Source: Sphingomonas zeae | Lineage (GTDB): Bacteria > Pseudomonadota > Alphaproteobacteria > Sphingomonadales > Sphingomonadaceae | Assembly (NCBI RefSeq): GCF_014197135.1 | Contig: NZ_JACIFA010000015.1 | Coordinates: forward strand, 1-64,000 | DNA: 64,000 bases | Direction: 5' to 3' | Shown here: positions 51,766 through 62,020 of the stretch, piece after piece | Layout: every line of letters begins with the position of its first letter | Numbering within the stretch: position 1 is the stretch's first letter | Program-made: the position numbers and the translations under genes | Notes under the pieces: model-generated | What the model saw: only the letters and a program-made list of their open reading frames with translations | The model's database searches: none | What the model was told of the DNA's origin: nothing

Positions 51766-52353
51766 ATGGGGTTTGCGGTCATGGGTGAGATCAGCGCCGA
51801 GCCGTCGATGGAGGAAATTCTGTCGTCGATCAAACGGATCATTGCCGAAGAGGGCGAGGTGCCCGCGCGCCAGCGGCGCCAGGCGCGCCCCGCGCCAACC
51901 CCCGCCGCGGATGACGATTCGCCCGAGATCCTGGAACTCAGCGATCCGATGCCGCTGCGCATGAAGGTGGAGGCCGCCGCCGCGCGTGCGGCCGAATCGG
52001 CGATGCGCGCCATCGCACCGGAGCCCGCGCCCGCGCCCGCTCCGACCGTCGCGCCCGAGCCGGTGGCGCAGGTCGCCGCGCCCGCATCCGTCGCGTCTCC
52101 GGCGTCCGCCGATCTGGACGAGGTGGAAGAGGCGATCGTATCCCCGCAGGCCGCCCAGGCCAGCCGTGGTTCCCTGGAGGCGCTCAGCCGCATGATGGTC
52201 AAGCCAGAACCCAGCAGCGACGGCACCCTGGAGGGGCTGGTTCGCGAGATGCTGCGCCCGATGCTGCGCGAGTGGCTGGACACGCATCTGCCCGAAATGG
52301 TCGAGGCGATGGTCGCCCGCGAAATCGCCCGGATCACCCGCGAAGGGCGCTGA
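51766..52353 (+). CDS. popZ: PopZ-like polar organizing protein (DUF2497)
   Basis: 195 residues. The N-terminal helix SAEPSMEEILSSIKRIIAEE and the C-terminal block GLVREMLRPMLREWLDTHLP with VEAMVAREIARI are the conserved ends of PopZ. Between them is a long low-complexity region rich in Pro, Ala and Glu (PEPAPAPAPTVAPEP), as in Caulobacter PopZ, where it forms the condensate. PopZ self-assembles at the cell pole and anchors the chromosome and signalling proteins. Position before valS and after tolC matches other alphaproteobacteria. Confidence 0.86.
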   Translation: MGFAVMGEISAEPSMEEILSSIKRIIAEEGEVPARQRRQARPAPTPAADDDSPEILELSDPMPLRMKVEAAAARAAESAMRAIAPEPAPAPAPTVAPEPVAQVAAPASVASPASADLDEVEEAIVSPQAAQASRGSLEALSRMMVKPEPSSDGTLEGLVREMLRPMLREWLDTHLPEMVEAMVAREIARITREGR

Positions 52354-52362
52354 TCCCATCGT

Positions 52363-52399
52363 CCGGTTCCACCTGGATCAAAAATTCAGGTGGAACCGG
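52363..52399. repeat. 13-bp perfect hairpin between popZ and the LOV kinase
   Basis: CCGGTTCCACCTG and its exact complement enclose an 11-nt AT-rich loop (GATCAAAAATT). It lies 9 bp after the popZ stop and ends 25 bp before the kinase start. There is no T-tract after it, so it may be a weak terminator, mRNA-stability element or translation-control stem, not a standard terminator. Confidence 0.6.
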
Positions 52400-52424
52400 C
52401 GGGACCCGACCGGGTTCGAGGGGC

Positions 52425-54056
52425 ATGGATCCGACGCCCGAGACCCCCGAGACGTTCGATAAGCCGAAATCGACGCGCTCGCACGTGTCGTCCCCGCCGA
52501 TCGCCGATGCGAAGCAACCGCATTCCGGCCAATCGGATATCTTCTTCGCCGCCGTGAAGACGACGCGGATGCCGATGATCGTCACCGATCCCCGGCAGCC
52601 GGACAATCCCATCGTCTTCTGCAACGAAGCCTTCAGCTTCATGACCGGCTATTCCGAACAGGAGATCCTGGGTACCAACTGCCGGTTTCTGCAAGGCCCC
52701 GAAACCGATCGCGACGTGGTGGCGCAGGTTCGCGCGGCGATCGAGCGGCGCGACGAGATCGCCGTGGAACTGTTGAATTATCGGAAGAACGGCTCGACGT
52801 TCTGGAATGCGCTGTTCGTGTCGCCCGTCTATGACGATGCGGGCGAGCTGGTCTATTTCTTCAGCAGCCAGCTCGACATCTCGCGCCGCCGCGAGGCCGA
52901 GGATGCACTGCACGAGGCGCAGAAGATGGAGGCGGTCGGCAAGCTGACCGGCGGCATCGCGCACGACTTCAACAATCTGCTACAGGTCATTATCGGCTAT
53001 TCGGACATTCTCGAGGCGCGGGTCGATCAGGGCGACCGCAGCGGGCGGCGCGCGGTCGAGGCGATCGCCGCCGCTGCGTCGCGCGGGGCGACGCTCACCC
53101 AGCAGCTGCTCGCCTTCGCCCGCAAACAGGAATTGCGCGACCGGCTCCTCAACTTCAACCAGCTGATCGAGGATTTCCGCCCGATCTTGAAGCGCACGGC
53201 GGGCGAAGGCGTGGTGATGCGCCAGCGGCTGGAGGAAAATCTCTGGAACTGCCGGATCGACCCTGTCCAGGCCGAGATGGCGCTGCTCAACATCGTCGCC
53301 AATGCGCGCGAGGCGATCGGCCGCAAATCGGGGCAGGGCGAGATCACGATCTCGACCCGTAACATGATCCAGTCCGCCGATAGTGCTGATGGCCCGGCCA
53401 ATCTGGAGCCCGGCGAATATGTCGTGGTGCGCGTCGCCGATGACGGGCCGGGCATCGACCCGCAGATCGCCGACAAGATTTTCGACCCCTTTTTCACGAC
53501 CAAGGAAATGGGGAAGGGGGCCGGGTTGGGCCTCGCCATGGTCTATGGTTTCATGCGCCAGTCGGGCGGGCTGGCGACGATCGAGCCGAACGCCGAAGGC
53601 GTCGCGATCGCCCTTTATTTCCCGCGCGCCGCCGGTGTCACCGAACGCCGCGCTGCCCCCGTCCAGCCCGCCCGCAGCGGTGGGGCAGAGCGTGTGCTGA
53701 TGGTCGAGGATCAGCAGGACGTCGGCGATCTCGGCAAGTCGATGCTCGAGGATCTGGGCTATGACGTCGTCCTGACCCGCAGCGCGCGCGAGGCGCTGGA
53801 CCAGCTAGCGCAGGACAGCGATTTCCAGCTACTGTTCACTGACATCCTGATGCCCGGCGGCATGAACGGCGTCGCGCTGGCACAGGCGGTGCGACGCGAT
53901 TATCCGCGTCTGTCGGTGCTGCTGACCACCGGTTTTGCCGACGAGGCCATCGACGAGGGCGCGCGCTCCTATGAGCTGATCCGCAAACCCTATCGCCGCG
54001 CCGACCTGAACGAGCGGATTCGCGCGGTGCTCGATCGGCCAGGCGCCCGCACCTGA
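52425..54056 (+). CDS. LOV-domain hybrid histidine kinase
   Basis: 543 residues from MDPTPETPETF. LOV domain with the adduct Cys near residue 86 in GTNCRFLQGPETD, exact consensus, preceded by FCNEAFSFMTGYSEQEI. Then a HisKA-type dimerisation helix with His near 180 in LTGGIAHDFNNLLQVI, an HATPase with NAREAIG, DDGPGID and GAGLGLAMVYGF, and a C-terminal receiver with phospho-Asp near 473 (FTDILMPGGMNG). It should sense blue light and pass phosphate to its own receiver. It interrupts popZ and valS, usually adjacent in this order, and is followed 42 bp later by valS. Confidence 0.92.
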   Translation: MDPTPETPETFDKPKSTRSHVSSPPIADAKQPHSGQSDIFFAAVKTTRMPMIVTDPRQPDNPIVFCNEAFSFMTGYSEQEILGTNCRFLQGPETDRDVVAQVRAAIERRDEIAVELLNYRKNGSTFWNALFVSPVYDDAGELVYFFSSQLDISRRREAEDALHEAQKMEAVGKLTGGIAHDFNNLLQVIIGYSDILEARVDQGDRSGRRAVEAIAAAASRGATLTQQLLAFARKQELRDRLLNFNQLIEDFRPILKRTAGEGVVMRQRLEENLWNCRIDPVQAEMALLNIVANAREAIGRKSGQGEITISTRNMIQSADSADGPANLEPGEYVVVRVADDGPGIDPQIADKIFDPFFTTKEMGKGAGLGLAMVYGFMRQSGGLATIEPNAEGVAIALYFPRAAGVTERRAAPVQPARSGGAERVLMVEDQQDVGDLGKSMLEDLGYDVVLTRSAREALDQLAQDSDFQLLFTDILMPGGMNGVALAQAVRRDYPRLSVLLTTGFADEAIDEGARSYELIRKPYRRADLNERIRAVLDRPGART

Positions 54057-54098
54057 TAGCATCTGGCGCAACGCTGCACGGCTGATTAAGGCAGCGGC

Positions 54099-56771
54099 AT
54101 GACTGAGCTGCCCAAGACGTTCGACCCCGCCGCAATCGAAGCCCGCTGGTATGGCCATTGGGAGGAAAAGGGCCTGTTCCGCCCCGACCGCCCGAATGCC
54201 GAGCCTTGGACGATCGTCAACCCGCCGCCCAACGTCACCGGCAACCTGCATATCGGCCACGCGCTGGACAACACGTTGCAGGATATCCTCGTCCGCCATG
54301 CCCGGCTGAAGGGCAAGGATGCACTGTGGGTCGTCGGCACCGATCATGCGGGCATCGCGACCCAGATGGTCGTCGAGCGCCAGATGAACGCGCGCGGTGA
54401 GAAGCGCACCCACTTCACCCGCGACCAGTTCCTGGAAAAGGTCTGGACGTGGAAGGCGGAAAGCGGCGGCCAGATCACTGGCCAGTTGCGGCGTCTGGGC
54501 TGCTCGATGGATTGGGCCAATGAGCGGTTTACGATGGACGAGGGCTTCAGCAAGGCGGTGCTGAAGGTCTTTGTCGACCTGTACGCCCAAGGCCTGCTCT
54601 ACCGCGACAAGCGGCTGGTCAATTGGGATGCGGGCCTGGGCACCGCGATCAGCGACCTGGAGGTCGAGACGCGCGAGGTGAAGGGCAGCTTCTGGCGCCT
54701 CCGCTATCCGCTCGCCGATGGATCGGGCTTTATCGAGGTAGCGACGACGCGCCCCGAGACGATGCTCGCCGACATGGCGGTCGCGGTTCACCCGGACGAC
54801 GCGCGCTATACCGCGCTGATCGGCAAGCAGGTCCGCCTGCCGATCACCGGCCGCCTGATCCCGATCGTCGCCGACGAACATGCCGACCCCGAACTGGGAT
54901 CGGGCGCGGTGAAGATCACGCCCGGCCACGACTTCAACGATTTCGAGGTCGGCCGCCGCGCCGGGATCGAGGCGCGGGACATGCTCAACATGCTCGATGG
55001 CAAGGCGCATATCTGCCAGACCTCGGACGGCCTGATCCCCGACGCGTTCCTGGGCCTTTCGACCGCCGACGCGCGCAAGGCCGTCGTCGCGCGGCTGAAG
55101 GAAGAGGGCGTCCTGATCCCGCACATCGACAAGGACGGCGCCGAGCACGACGCCGAGCCGCGCACGATCCAGACGCCGTTCGGCGACCGTTCGGGCGTGG
55201 TGATCGAGCCATGGCTGACCGATCAATGGTATGTCGACGCCAAGACGCTGGCCCAGCCCGCAATTCAGGCGGTGCGCTCGGGCAAGATCAAGATCGTGCC
55301 GCAGGCGTGGGAAAAGACCTTCTTCAACTGGATGGAGAATATCCAGCCCTGGTGCGTCAGCCGTCAGCTCTGGTGGGGGCACCAGATCCCGGCCTGGTTC
55401 GCGGAGGATGGCCGCGTGTTCGTCGCCGAGAGCGAGGAAGAAGCGCAAGGGCAGGCGGGCGCAGGCGTCACCCTGACTCGCGACCCGGACGTGCTCGACA
55501 CCTGGTTCTCGTCCGCACTATGGCCCTTCGCGACGCTCGGCTGGCCCGACAATGGCGACAAGACGCTGGCGGGGCGTTATCCGAACGACGTGCTCATTTC
55601 CGGCTTCGACATCCTGTTCTTCTGGGATGCGCGGATGATGATGCAGGGCATGCACTTCATGGAAGATGTGCCCTTCAAGACGCTGTATCTCCATGGTCTC
55701 GTCCGCGCCGCCGACGGCTCGAAAATGTCGAAGTCGAAGGGCAATACGGTCGATCCGCTGGGCCTGATCGACCAATATGGCGCCGACGCGCTGCGCTTCT
55801 TCATGGCGGCGATGGAAAGCCAGGGCCGCGACATCAAGATGGATGAGCGCCGTGTCGAGGGCTATCGCAACTTCGCGACCAAGCTGTGGAACGCGGCGCG
55901 CTTCGCCCAGGCCAATGGCATCGGCGCATCGACGACGCTGGAGGCGCCCAACGCGACGCTGGCGGTCAACAAGTGGATCATCGCCGAAACGGTGAAGACG
56001 GTGCAGACGGTCGACCTCGCGCTGGCCGATTACCGCTTCGACGGTGCGGCCAACACAATCTACCAGTTCGTCTGGAGCCGGTTCTGCGACTGGTATCTCG
56101 AACTCATCAAGCCGGTCCTGCAGGGCGGCGAAGAGGGCGGCGACGAAACCCGTGCCGTGGCGGGCTGGGTGCTCGACCAGATATTGGTCCTGCTCCACCC
56201 GTTCATGCCGTTCATCACCGAGGAGCTGTGGCACGCCATGGGTGCGCGCGATCATGACCTGATCGTGGCCCAGTGGCCGATGGCCGACGCCCGCGCGCTC
56301 GACCCGGAGGCGGAGCGCGAGATTGACTGGCTGATCCGTCTGGTCAGCGAAATCCGTGCGGCTCGGACCGAACTCAACGTGCCGCCGGGCGCGCGCCTGC
56401 CGATGCATGTGCGTGATGCCCATGGAGATACGCAGGCGCGGCTGACCCGGCAGGCCTCGGCGCTCGCGCGTCTGGCGCGTGTCGACGCGGCCGAGGGCGA
56501 AGTCTCGGGCGGTGCGGCGCAGGTTGTGGTGGACGAAGCGACCTTCGTCCTGCCGCTGGAGGGCGTGATCGACCTCGACGCCGAGCGCCAGCGCCTGACC
56601 AAGGCGATCGCGGCGGTCGAGAAGGAGCGCGACGCGCTGGGCGGGCGGCTGAGCAACGCAAGCTTCGTCGAACGCGCCAAGCCCGAAGCGGTCGAGAAGG
56701 CGAAGGCCGACCATGCCGACAAGATGGCCGAGTCAGCGCGCCTGCACGCCGCGCTGGGCCGCCTGGGCTGA
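54099..56771 (+). CDS. valS: Valyl-tRNA synthetase
   Basis: 890 residues. HIGH motif at about residue 51 (NLHIGHAL) and KMSKS at about 542 (SKMSKSKGN); the editing domain ([19 protein letters not shown]) and the C-terminal coiled-coil arm ([20 protein letters not shown]) are complete. It charges tRNA-Val. The TGA is followed by a dispersed repeat that likely ends transcription. Confidence 0.98.
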   Translation: MTELPKTFDPAAIEARWYGHWEEKGLFRPDRPNAEPWTIVNPPPNVTGNLHIGHALDNTLQDILVRHARLKGKDALWVVGTDHAGIATQMVVERQMNARGEKRTHFTRDQFLEKVWTWKAESGGQITGQLRRLGCSMDWANERFTMDEGFSKAVLKVFVDLYAQGLLYRDKRLVNWDAGLGTAISDLEVETREVKGSFWRLRYPLADGSGFIEVATTRPETMLADMAVAVHPDDARYTALIGKQVRLPITGRLIPIVADEHADPELGSGAVKITPGHDFNDFEVGRRAGIEARDMLNMLDGKAHICQTSDGLIPDAFLGLSTADARKAVVARLKEEGVLIPHIDKDGAEHDAEPRTIQTPFGDRSGVVIEPWLTDQWYVDAKTLAQPAIQAVRSGKIKIVPQAWEKTFFNWMENIQPWCVSRQLWWGHQIPAWFAEDGRVFVAESEEEAQGQAGAGVTLTRDPDVLDTWFSSALWPFATLGWPDNGDKTLAGRYPNDVLISGFDILFFWDARMMMQGMHFMEDVPFKTLYLHGLVRAADGSKMSKSKGNTVDPLGLIDQYGADALRFFMAAMESQGRDIKMDERRVEGYRNFATKLWNAARFAQANGIGASTTLEAPNATLAVNKWIIAETVKTVQTVDLALADYRFDGAANTIYQFVWSRFCDWYLELIKPVLQGGEEGGDETRAVAGWVLDQILVLLHPFMPFITEELWHAMGARDHDLIVAQWPMADARALDPEAEREIDWLIRLVSEIRAARTELNVPPGARLPMHVRDAHGDTQARLTRQASALARLARVDAAEGEVSGGAAQVVVDEATFVLPLEGVIDLDAERQRLTKAIAAVEKERDALGGRLSNASFVERAKPEAVEKAKADHADKMAESARLHAALGRLG

Positions 56772-56779
56772 CCCTCAAA

Positions 56780-56911
56780 TCCTCCCCATCGTAAGATGGG
56801 GAGGGGGACCGCGCCCGCAGGGCGTGGTGGAGGGGCATGGCCGGTCCGTCACCGCCCCTCCACCATCGCTGGCGCGATGGTCCCCCTCCCCAAGCAAGCT
56901 TGGGGAGGATT
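56780..56911. repeat. Large GC-rich palindromic repeat
   Basis: ATCCTCCCCATCG at 56780 and the complementary CTTGGGGAGGAT ending near 56911 bracket inner palindromes GGGGACCGCG, CACCGCCCCTCCACCA and CGATGGTCCCCCTCCCC. It fills the gap between the convergent valS and kefB genes. Longest member of the repeat set in this window. Confidence 0.7.
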
Positions 56912-56914
56912 GGT

Positions 56915-58693
56915 TTATCCCTGTTCCCCCAATCGTCGCAGCCGCCGGATGCGGGGCTCGCGCTGCAACTGCGCTTCACGCCGGATGACCTGGCGAAGTT
57001 CGTCGCGCTTTTCGTGGATCGACGCGATCACCGGCCCCATCGCGACGCCCAGATCGACCAGCACGGCCTCCGACAATTGGAGCGAGCTCTCCAGCGTCTC
57101 GGGCACCGCCTCGCTGACGCCCGCGCGGTACAGCTCGGTCGCATGCGCCATGTCGCGGGCGCGCGCGATAATCGGCAGATCGGGCGCGGCCTCGCGGATG
57201 CGGCGTGCCAGCCGCACGGTCAGCACCGGATCGTCCATGGTCAGGATCAGCGCGCGTGCGGCGGGCAGGTTCAGCCGGTCGACCAGTTCGGCCCGTGCTA
57301 CATCACCGAACAGCACCGGATAGCCTGCGCGCCGCGCCTCGCCCACCGAATCGATGTCGGCCTCCACCGCGACATAGGATTGGCTATGGACGGTCAGCAT
57401 GTCGGCGATCATCTTGCCGACACGGCCAAAGCCGATGATGACGGTCCGCCCGGTGTCGCCATCGGCCTCCGGCGCGGGGGGCAGGTCGCCGCTGCGCGCC
57501 TCGATCCGGCGAGAGATGACGCGGCCAGCCTTGGCGAGCAGCGGGGTAATGGTCAGGCCGATTGCCGTCACCGTCTGCCAGAAGGATGCGGTTGAGGGCA
57601 GGATCAGCTGGGCTTGCGCTGCCGTCCCCAGTACGATCAGCGTCGTCTCGGACGGGCTTCCCATCAGCAGGCCGGTTTCGGCAGCTACCGCGCGCCGGGC
57701 ATGGGCGACGCGCAGCAGCAGATAGGTGACGATCGCCTTGACCGCGATCACACCCATCACCGCGAGCAGCAGCATGTCCCAGTTCCTGGCGATCAATCGC
57801 AGGTCCAGGCTCATGCCCACGGTAATCAGGAACACACCTAGCGCCAAGCCCTTGAACGGCGCGGTCATCACCTCGACCTCCGAATGATATTCGGTCTCGG
57901 CGATCAGCAGGCCGGCCAGAAGTGCCCCCACGATCGGCGACAAGCCGGCGGCGGTGGTCGCGACGCTGGCGACGATGACGACCAGCAGCGAGGCCGCCAG
58001 GAAAAGCTCGGGGCTCTTGGTCCGTGCAGCCTGTGCGAACAGGCGCGGCAGGACCAGCTTGCCGCCCAGATACATGGCCAGCACCGTCAGCCCACCGCGC
58101 AAGGCGACGCCCGCAATACCGACCCAGCCTTCGTCGCTGGCGGTCGGCGCCATGGCGCCCAGCGCGAAAATGATCGGGACCAGCGCCAGATCCTCGAACA
58201 ACAGCATCGCGAAAGCCCCGCGCCCGACGGGACTGGTCGTCCCAACGAGCGGTAGCACCAACGCAGTCGAGGATAGGGTCAGGGCGAGGCCCAGCCCGAT
58301 CGCTCCAGCCCAGCCTTGACCCAGCATATGGAGCGCGATGCCGATCAGCGCCGCCGATCCGATCAGTTCGGCCGCGCCCGTGCCGAACACCAGCCGCCGC
58401 ATCGCCCATAATCTGCGAAAAGATAGCTCCAAGCCGATGGAAAACAGCAATAATATGATTCCGAACTCGGCGAACGGTTCGATCGATTCCGGGTTCGAGA
58501 TGGTCAGATAATAAAGCCATGGTGCATGGGGGACGAGCGACCCCAGCCCGGCAGGCCCTACCAGCAGCCCGACCAGGATGAACCCGATCACCGGGCTGAC
58601 CCGGAAACGGGCAAAGGCCGGAATGACGATCCCCGCCGATCCGAGGATCACGAGGGCGTCGGAAAAGCCCTGATTGTCTAACCGAAGTGCCAT
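56915..58693 (-). CDS. Kef-type CPA2 potassium/proton antiporter with TrkA-N domain
   Basis: 592 residues. About twelve membrane helices in the first 390 residues, with FGIILLLFSIGLELSF and LALTLSSTALVLPLV, the CPA2 signatures, and the antiporter acidic pair region LLFEDLALVP. A cytoplasmic RCK/TrkA-N domain begins VIIGFGRVGKMIADML (GxGxxG) and ends in a basic tail with LRRLRRLGEQ. Such proteins exchange K+ or Na+ for protons, gated by nucleotide or glutathione. The exact ion cannot be told. No kefF-like gene is beside it. Confidence 0.9.
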   Translation of the reverse strand: MALRLDNQGFSDALVILGSAGIVIPAFARFRVSPVIGFILVGLLVGPAGLGSLVPHAPWLYYLTISNPESIEPFAEFGIILLLFSIGLELSFRRLWAMRRLVFGTGAAELIGSAALIGIALHMLGQGWAGAIGLGLALTLSSTALVLPLVGTTSPVGRGAFAMLLFEDLALVPIIFALGAMAPTASDEGWVGIAGVALRGGLTVLAMYLGGKLVLPRLFAQAARTKSPELFLAASLLVVIVASVATTAAGLSPIVGALLAGLLIAETEYHSEVEVMTAPFKGLALGVFLITVGMSLDLRLIARNWDMLLLAVMGVIAVKAIVTYLLLRVAHARRAVAAETGLLMGSPSETTLIVLGTAAQAQLILPSTASFWQTVTAIGLTITPLLAKAGRVISRRIEARSGDLPPAPEADGDTGRTVIIGFGRVGKMIADMLTVHSQSYVAVEADIDSVGEARRAGYPVLFGDVARAELVDRLNLPAARALILTMDDPVLTVRLARRIREAAPDLPIIARARDMAHATELYRAGVSEAVPETLESSLQLSEAVLVDLGVAMGPVIASIHEKRDELRQVIRREAQLQREPRIRRLRRLGEQG

Positions 58694-58806
58694 GGTGACA
58701 GACTAGCCCGGCTTTGGCGCGCTTGTCAGGTCGTTAATCCCACGAAACGGCGATGGGGCGATTCGTCCAATGGGGGCTGGCGCGGCGGCGGCGTTAGGGC
58801 AGCGCG

Positions 58807-59256
58807 ATGAAGCCGCGCAATATCGCTGTCCTTATGATCCTACCCTGTCTCGCGCTGGTTGCCTGTGGCGATGGCGACCGGGCGGAACGGTTGAAGGCGG
58901 CAGGCCCCAACCCCTCGCTCGACGCGTTGATGCGGGTCGCGGACGCCGATGCGGGCGGACGAACCTTCGGCCAGTGCCTGGCCTGTCATACGATCGGCAA
59001 GGGGGAGCTCGACCGGGCCGGCCCCAATCTGCACGCCATCATGGGCAAGCCGGTAGCGGGCGGCAGTGCGCGCTATGGCTATACCGCCGCGCTCGAACGG
59101 ATCGGCGGCCATTGGGATCGCGCGACGATGAGCCGCTGGCTGACCTCGCCGCAACGGTTCGCGCCGGGGACGAAGATGACGTATGCGGGACTTGCCGATC
59201 CGCTCGCGCGCGCCGACGTGATTGCCTATCTGGAGCGTGAAGGCCGCTCCCGATAA
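58807..59256 (+). CDS. Class I c-type cytochrome, lipoprotein
   Basis: 149 residues. The signal peptide ends in a lipobox (LALVAC, Cys20), so it is probably lipid-anchored facing the periplasm. Heme is bound by CLACH (Cys57, Cys60, His61) after FGQ, with a Met ligand in GTKMTYAGL. It resembles small cytochromes c2/c556-like electron carriers. Stands alone; adjacent genes do not define its partner. Confidence 0.9.
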   Translation: MKPRNIAVLMILPCLALVACGDGDRAERLKAAGPNPSLDALMRVADADAGGRTFGQCLACHTIGKGELDRAGPNLHAIMGKPVAGGSARYGYTAALERIGGHWDRATMSRWLTSPQRFAPGTKMTYAGLADPLARADVIAYLEREGRSR

Positions 59257-59265
59257 GCGCGATTG

Positions 59266-59808
59266 TCAGGCGACAGCGAACGCGTCGGCCGCCCGATTGC
59301 CCTTGCTGTCGAGCAATATGGGGACAGCGGTGGCTGGCGCATTCATGTAGAGCGGTTTGCGGGCCTCAAGGAACCGTTCTTTGGAATAGGCAAGGATGCA
59401 CACCTTGTCTCCCTGATTGCCGCCCAGCACATGGTAATCCGTTGCGTCCTCGCCGACATACAGGCCGACATGGCCTCCACCGTTGCGGGTGAAGACGATG
59501 ACGTCGCCCAGGTCGGGCTGGCCGCTGGGCTGGCCGAAATTGCGCCAGTTGAGCGCCCAGAGCGGATTGACCGGTGGCGTCTTGCCCGCACGGCGCGCTA
59601 CGACGGCCATGGTCAGGCCGCACCATGGAATAGAGTCCGCCGGGTAGGACTGGGCGACATTGCCGCCGACTTCCTGCGCCCATTCGAGGATCACCGGATT
59701 ATCACCGGAGCCAAGCTTTTCCTGGGTTCCGAAGATCTTCAATGTTTCCGCGACCATGCGCGGCAGCGGATCAACCCTGGTCAGCCAGCCGTAATTTCCC
59801 AGATCCAT
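59266..59808 (-). CDS. TIGR02594/CHAP-like peptidoglycan hydrolase candidate
   Basis: 180 residues from MDLGNYGWL, preceded by GGGAGACGGAGA. Features fit the TIGR02594 family: an N-terminal EVGGNVAQSYPADSIPWCGLTMA with the catalytic-type Cys, then DVIVFTRNGGGHVGLYVG with His and HVLGGNQGDKVC with Asn, like a papain-type amidase/endopeptidase triad. No signal peptide is seen, which is odd for a cell-wall enzyme; it could be phage-derived or rely on another export route. It ends 10 bp past the convergent cytochrome gene. Confidence 0.75.
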   Translation of the reverse strand: MDLGNYGWLTRVDPLPRMVAETLKIFGTQEKLGSGDNPVILEWAQEVGGNVAQSYPADSIPWCGLTMAVVARRAGKTPPVNPLWALNWRNFGQPSGQPDLGDVIVFTRNGGGHVGLYVGEDATDYHVLGGNQGDKVCILAYSKERFLEARKPLYMNAPATAVPILLDSKGNRAADAFAVA

Positions 59809-59840
59809 TCTCCGTCTCCCGATCGAGCAATACGCAAGAA

Positions 59841-59866
59841 GACCCGGGAGGCATGCCTCCCGGGTC
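59841..59866 (-). terminator. Terminator of icd
   Basis: A 12-bp perfect stem GACCCGGGAGGC/GCCTCCCGGGTC with a minimal loop, followed on the minus strand by TTCTTGCG. It lies 55 nt after the icd stop and before the next minus-strand gene. Confidence 0.75.
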
Positions 59867-59920
59867 CAGATTGCGCGCATCGGGATCGGCCGCCAAATGG
59901 CGACCGGACCGAAACGGATC

Positions 59921-61141
59921 TTACTGCCAGTTGCCCATTGCGGTTTCGAGGTTGACGCGGATCGCCTCGAAGAACTGCTCGGTGGTCATCCAGGGCTGGT
60001 CGGGGCCGATCAGGATGGCCAGGTCCTTGGTCATCTGGCCATTCTCGACGGTCTGGATGCAGACCTTCTCCAGCGTCTCGGCGAAACGAACGACGTCGGG
60101 TGTGTTGTCGAACTTGCCGCGATACTTCAGGCCGCCGGTCCAGGCGAAGATCGACGCGATCGGATTGGTCGAGGTCGCCTTGCCCTGCTGATGCTGGCGA
60201 TAGTGACGCGTCACGGTGCCGTGCGCGGCTTCCGCCTCGATCGTCTTGCCGTCCGGGGTCATCAGGACCGAGGTCATCAGGCCCAGCGAGCCGAAGCCCT
60301 GCGCAACCTGGTCCGACTGCACATCGCCGTCGTAATTCTTGCAGGCCCAGACGAATTCGCCATGCCACTTCAGCGCCGAGGCGACCATGTCGTCGATCAG
60401 GCGGTGCTGATACTCGATGCCCGCCGCCTTGAACTGGTCGGCGAACTCGGTGTCGTACACTTCCTGGAAGATGTCCTTGAAGCGGCCGTCATAGGCCTTG
60501 AGGATGGTGTTCTTGGTCGACAGATAGACCGGCCAGCCGCGACCCAGGCCATAGTTCATCGAGGCGCGCGCGAAGTCGCGAATCGATTCGTCGAGGTTGT
60601 ACATCCCCATGGCGACGCCCGAGCTGGGGAAGTTGAACACCTCCTCCTCGATCGTCTCGCCATTTTCGCCTTCCCACTTCATGGTCAGCTTGCCCTTGCC
60701 GGGCACCTTGAAGTCGGTCGCCTTATACTGGTCGCCGAACGCATGACGGCCGACGACGATCGGGTGGGTCCAGCCGGGGATCAGGCGGGGGACGTTCTTG
60801 ATGACGATCGGCTCGCGGAACACCACGCCGCCCAGGATGTTGCGGATGGTGCCGTTGGGCGACTTCCACATCTTCTTCAGCCCGAATTCCTCGACGCGCT
60901 GCTCGTCGGGGGTGATCGTGGCGCACTTGATGGCCACGCCGTACTTCTGCGTGGCGTGGGCGCTATCGATCGTCACCTGATCGCTGGTCGCGTCGCGGTT
61001 CTCGACCGACAGGTCGTAATAGGCCAGTTCGATGTCGAGATACGGCTTGATCAGGCGTTCGCGAATCCATTCCCAGATGATCCGGGTCATTTCGTCGCCG
61101 TCGATCTCCACGACGGGCGTGTTCACCTTGATCTTCGCCAT
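59921..61141 (-). CDS. icd: NADP-dependent isocitrate dehydrogenase
   Basis: 406 residues from [20 protein letters not shown], the eukaryote/alphaproteobacteria-type homodimeric enzyme. Substrate-binding motif [12 protein letters not shown], metal site [13 protein letters not shown], and NADP-binding [15 protein letters not shown] are intact. It converts isocitrate to 2-oxoglutarate in the TCA cycle. The frame stays open upstream to 61663, but the ATG at 61141 matches the family start. Terminator downstream at 59841. Confidence 0.98.
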   Translation of the reverse strand: MAKIKVNTPVVEIDGDEMTRIIWEWIRERLIKPYLDIELAYYDLSVENRDATSDQVTIDSAHATQKYGVAIKCATITPDEQRVEEFGLKKMWKSPNGTIRNILGGVVFREPIVIKNVPRLIPGWTHPIVVGRHAFGDQYKATDFKVPGKGKLTMKWEGENGETIEEEVFNFPSSGVAMGMYNLDESIRDFARASMNYGLGRGWPVYLSTKNTILKAYDGRFKDIFQEVYDTEFADQFKAAGIEYQHRLIDDMVASALKWHGEFVWACKNYDGDVQSDQVAQGFGSLGLMTSVLMTPDGKTIEAEAAHGTVTRHYRQHQQGKATSTNPIASIFAWTGGLKYRGKFDNTPDVVRFAETLEKVCIQTVENGQMTKDLAILIGPDQPWMTTEQFFEAIRVNLETAMGNWQ

Positions 61142-61283
61142 ATGCGCATCCTTAGATTGGGCTGGTTTTGGCAAGCGTCTAGGGGAGGGGGCGCGGCGGA
61201 TCAACCACCCTGCGCCATATGCGAAAGGGCCGGGGCGAACCGAAAAGATTGTGCGATGGCCGGTGGACAGGTAGACAGGACCG

Positions 61284-62006
61284 ATGCCTTCGCTTGAAAA
61301 GCCTCCTATCGTCACCACCACGGTCAAGTGGCGGTTCCCTGCCGTCCATCCCGAAGGGCGCAAATATGTGCTGATCGGGGCGGGCCTGACCCTGCTCGCC
61401 ACGCTGATCACCAAGGTGCTGTTCTGGCCGTTCGTCGGCCTGTGCATCTGGATCGCGGCCTTCTTCCGCGATCCGGTGCGCACCACGCCGCAGGGTGACG
61501 ACCTGATCGTCGCGCCTGCCGATGGCCTTGTGACCATGATCCAGCGTGTGCCGATCCCGCGAGAACTGGTCGGTGAACTGGGCGATGCGCCGCTGGTGCG
61601 CGTGTCGATCTTCATGTCGGTGTTCGACGTGCATATCAATCGCACGCCGGTCGCAGGTGTCATCCGCCAGGTCGTTTATATCTCGGGCAAGTTCCTGAAT
61701 GCCGATCTCGACAAGGCGTCGGACGAGAATGAGCGCCAGCATTTCGTCGTCGAGGGCCGTGACGGTCGCAAGATCGGCTTTACCCAGATTGCGGGTCTGG
61801 TCGCTCGCCGGATCGTCGGTTTCGTCAAGCCGGGGGACATGGTCGCGGCGGGTCAGCGCGTCGGCCTGATCCGATTCGGCAGCCGCGTCGACGTCTATCT
61901 GCCCGATGACGTGATGCCGCAGGTTTGCCTGGGCCAACGTTCGGTGGCGGGTGAGACGGTGCTGGGCCGGGTCGGCGGCAAGCCGATGACCGGCATTGCG
62001 CAGTAA
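61284..62006 (+). CDS. psd: Phosphatidylserine decarboxylase proenzyme
   Basis: 240 residues, the short alphaproteobacterial type. Two membrane segments near 30-60, then APADGLV, a catalytic [14 protein letters not shown], and the autocleavage site RFGS (Gly199-Ser200) that makes the pyruvoyl group. It makes phosphatidylethanolamine from phosphatidylserine at the inner membrane. 15 bp upstream of pssA, whose product supplies its substrate. Confidence 0.95.
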   Translation: MPSLEKPPIVTTTVKWRFPAVHPEGRKYVLIGAGLTLLATLITKVLFWPFVGLCIWIAAFFRDPVRTTPQGDDLIVAPADGLVTMIQRVPIPRELVGELGDAPLVRVSIFMSVFDVHINRTPVAGVIRQVVYISGKFLNADLDKASDENERQHFVVEGRDGRKIGFTQIAGLVARRIVGFVKPGDMVAAGQRVGLIRFGSRVDVYLPDDVMPQVCLGQRSVAGETVLGRVGGKPMTGIAQ

Positions 62007-62020
62007 GCCGCAACGTCAGG

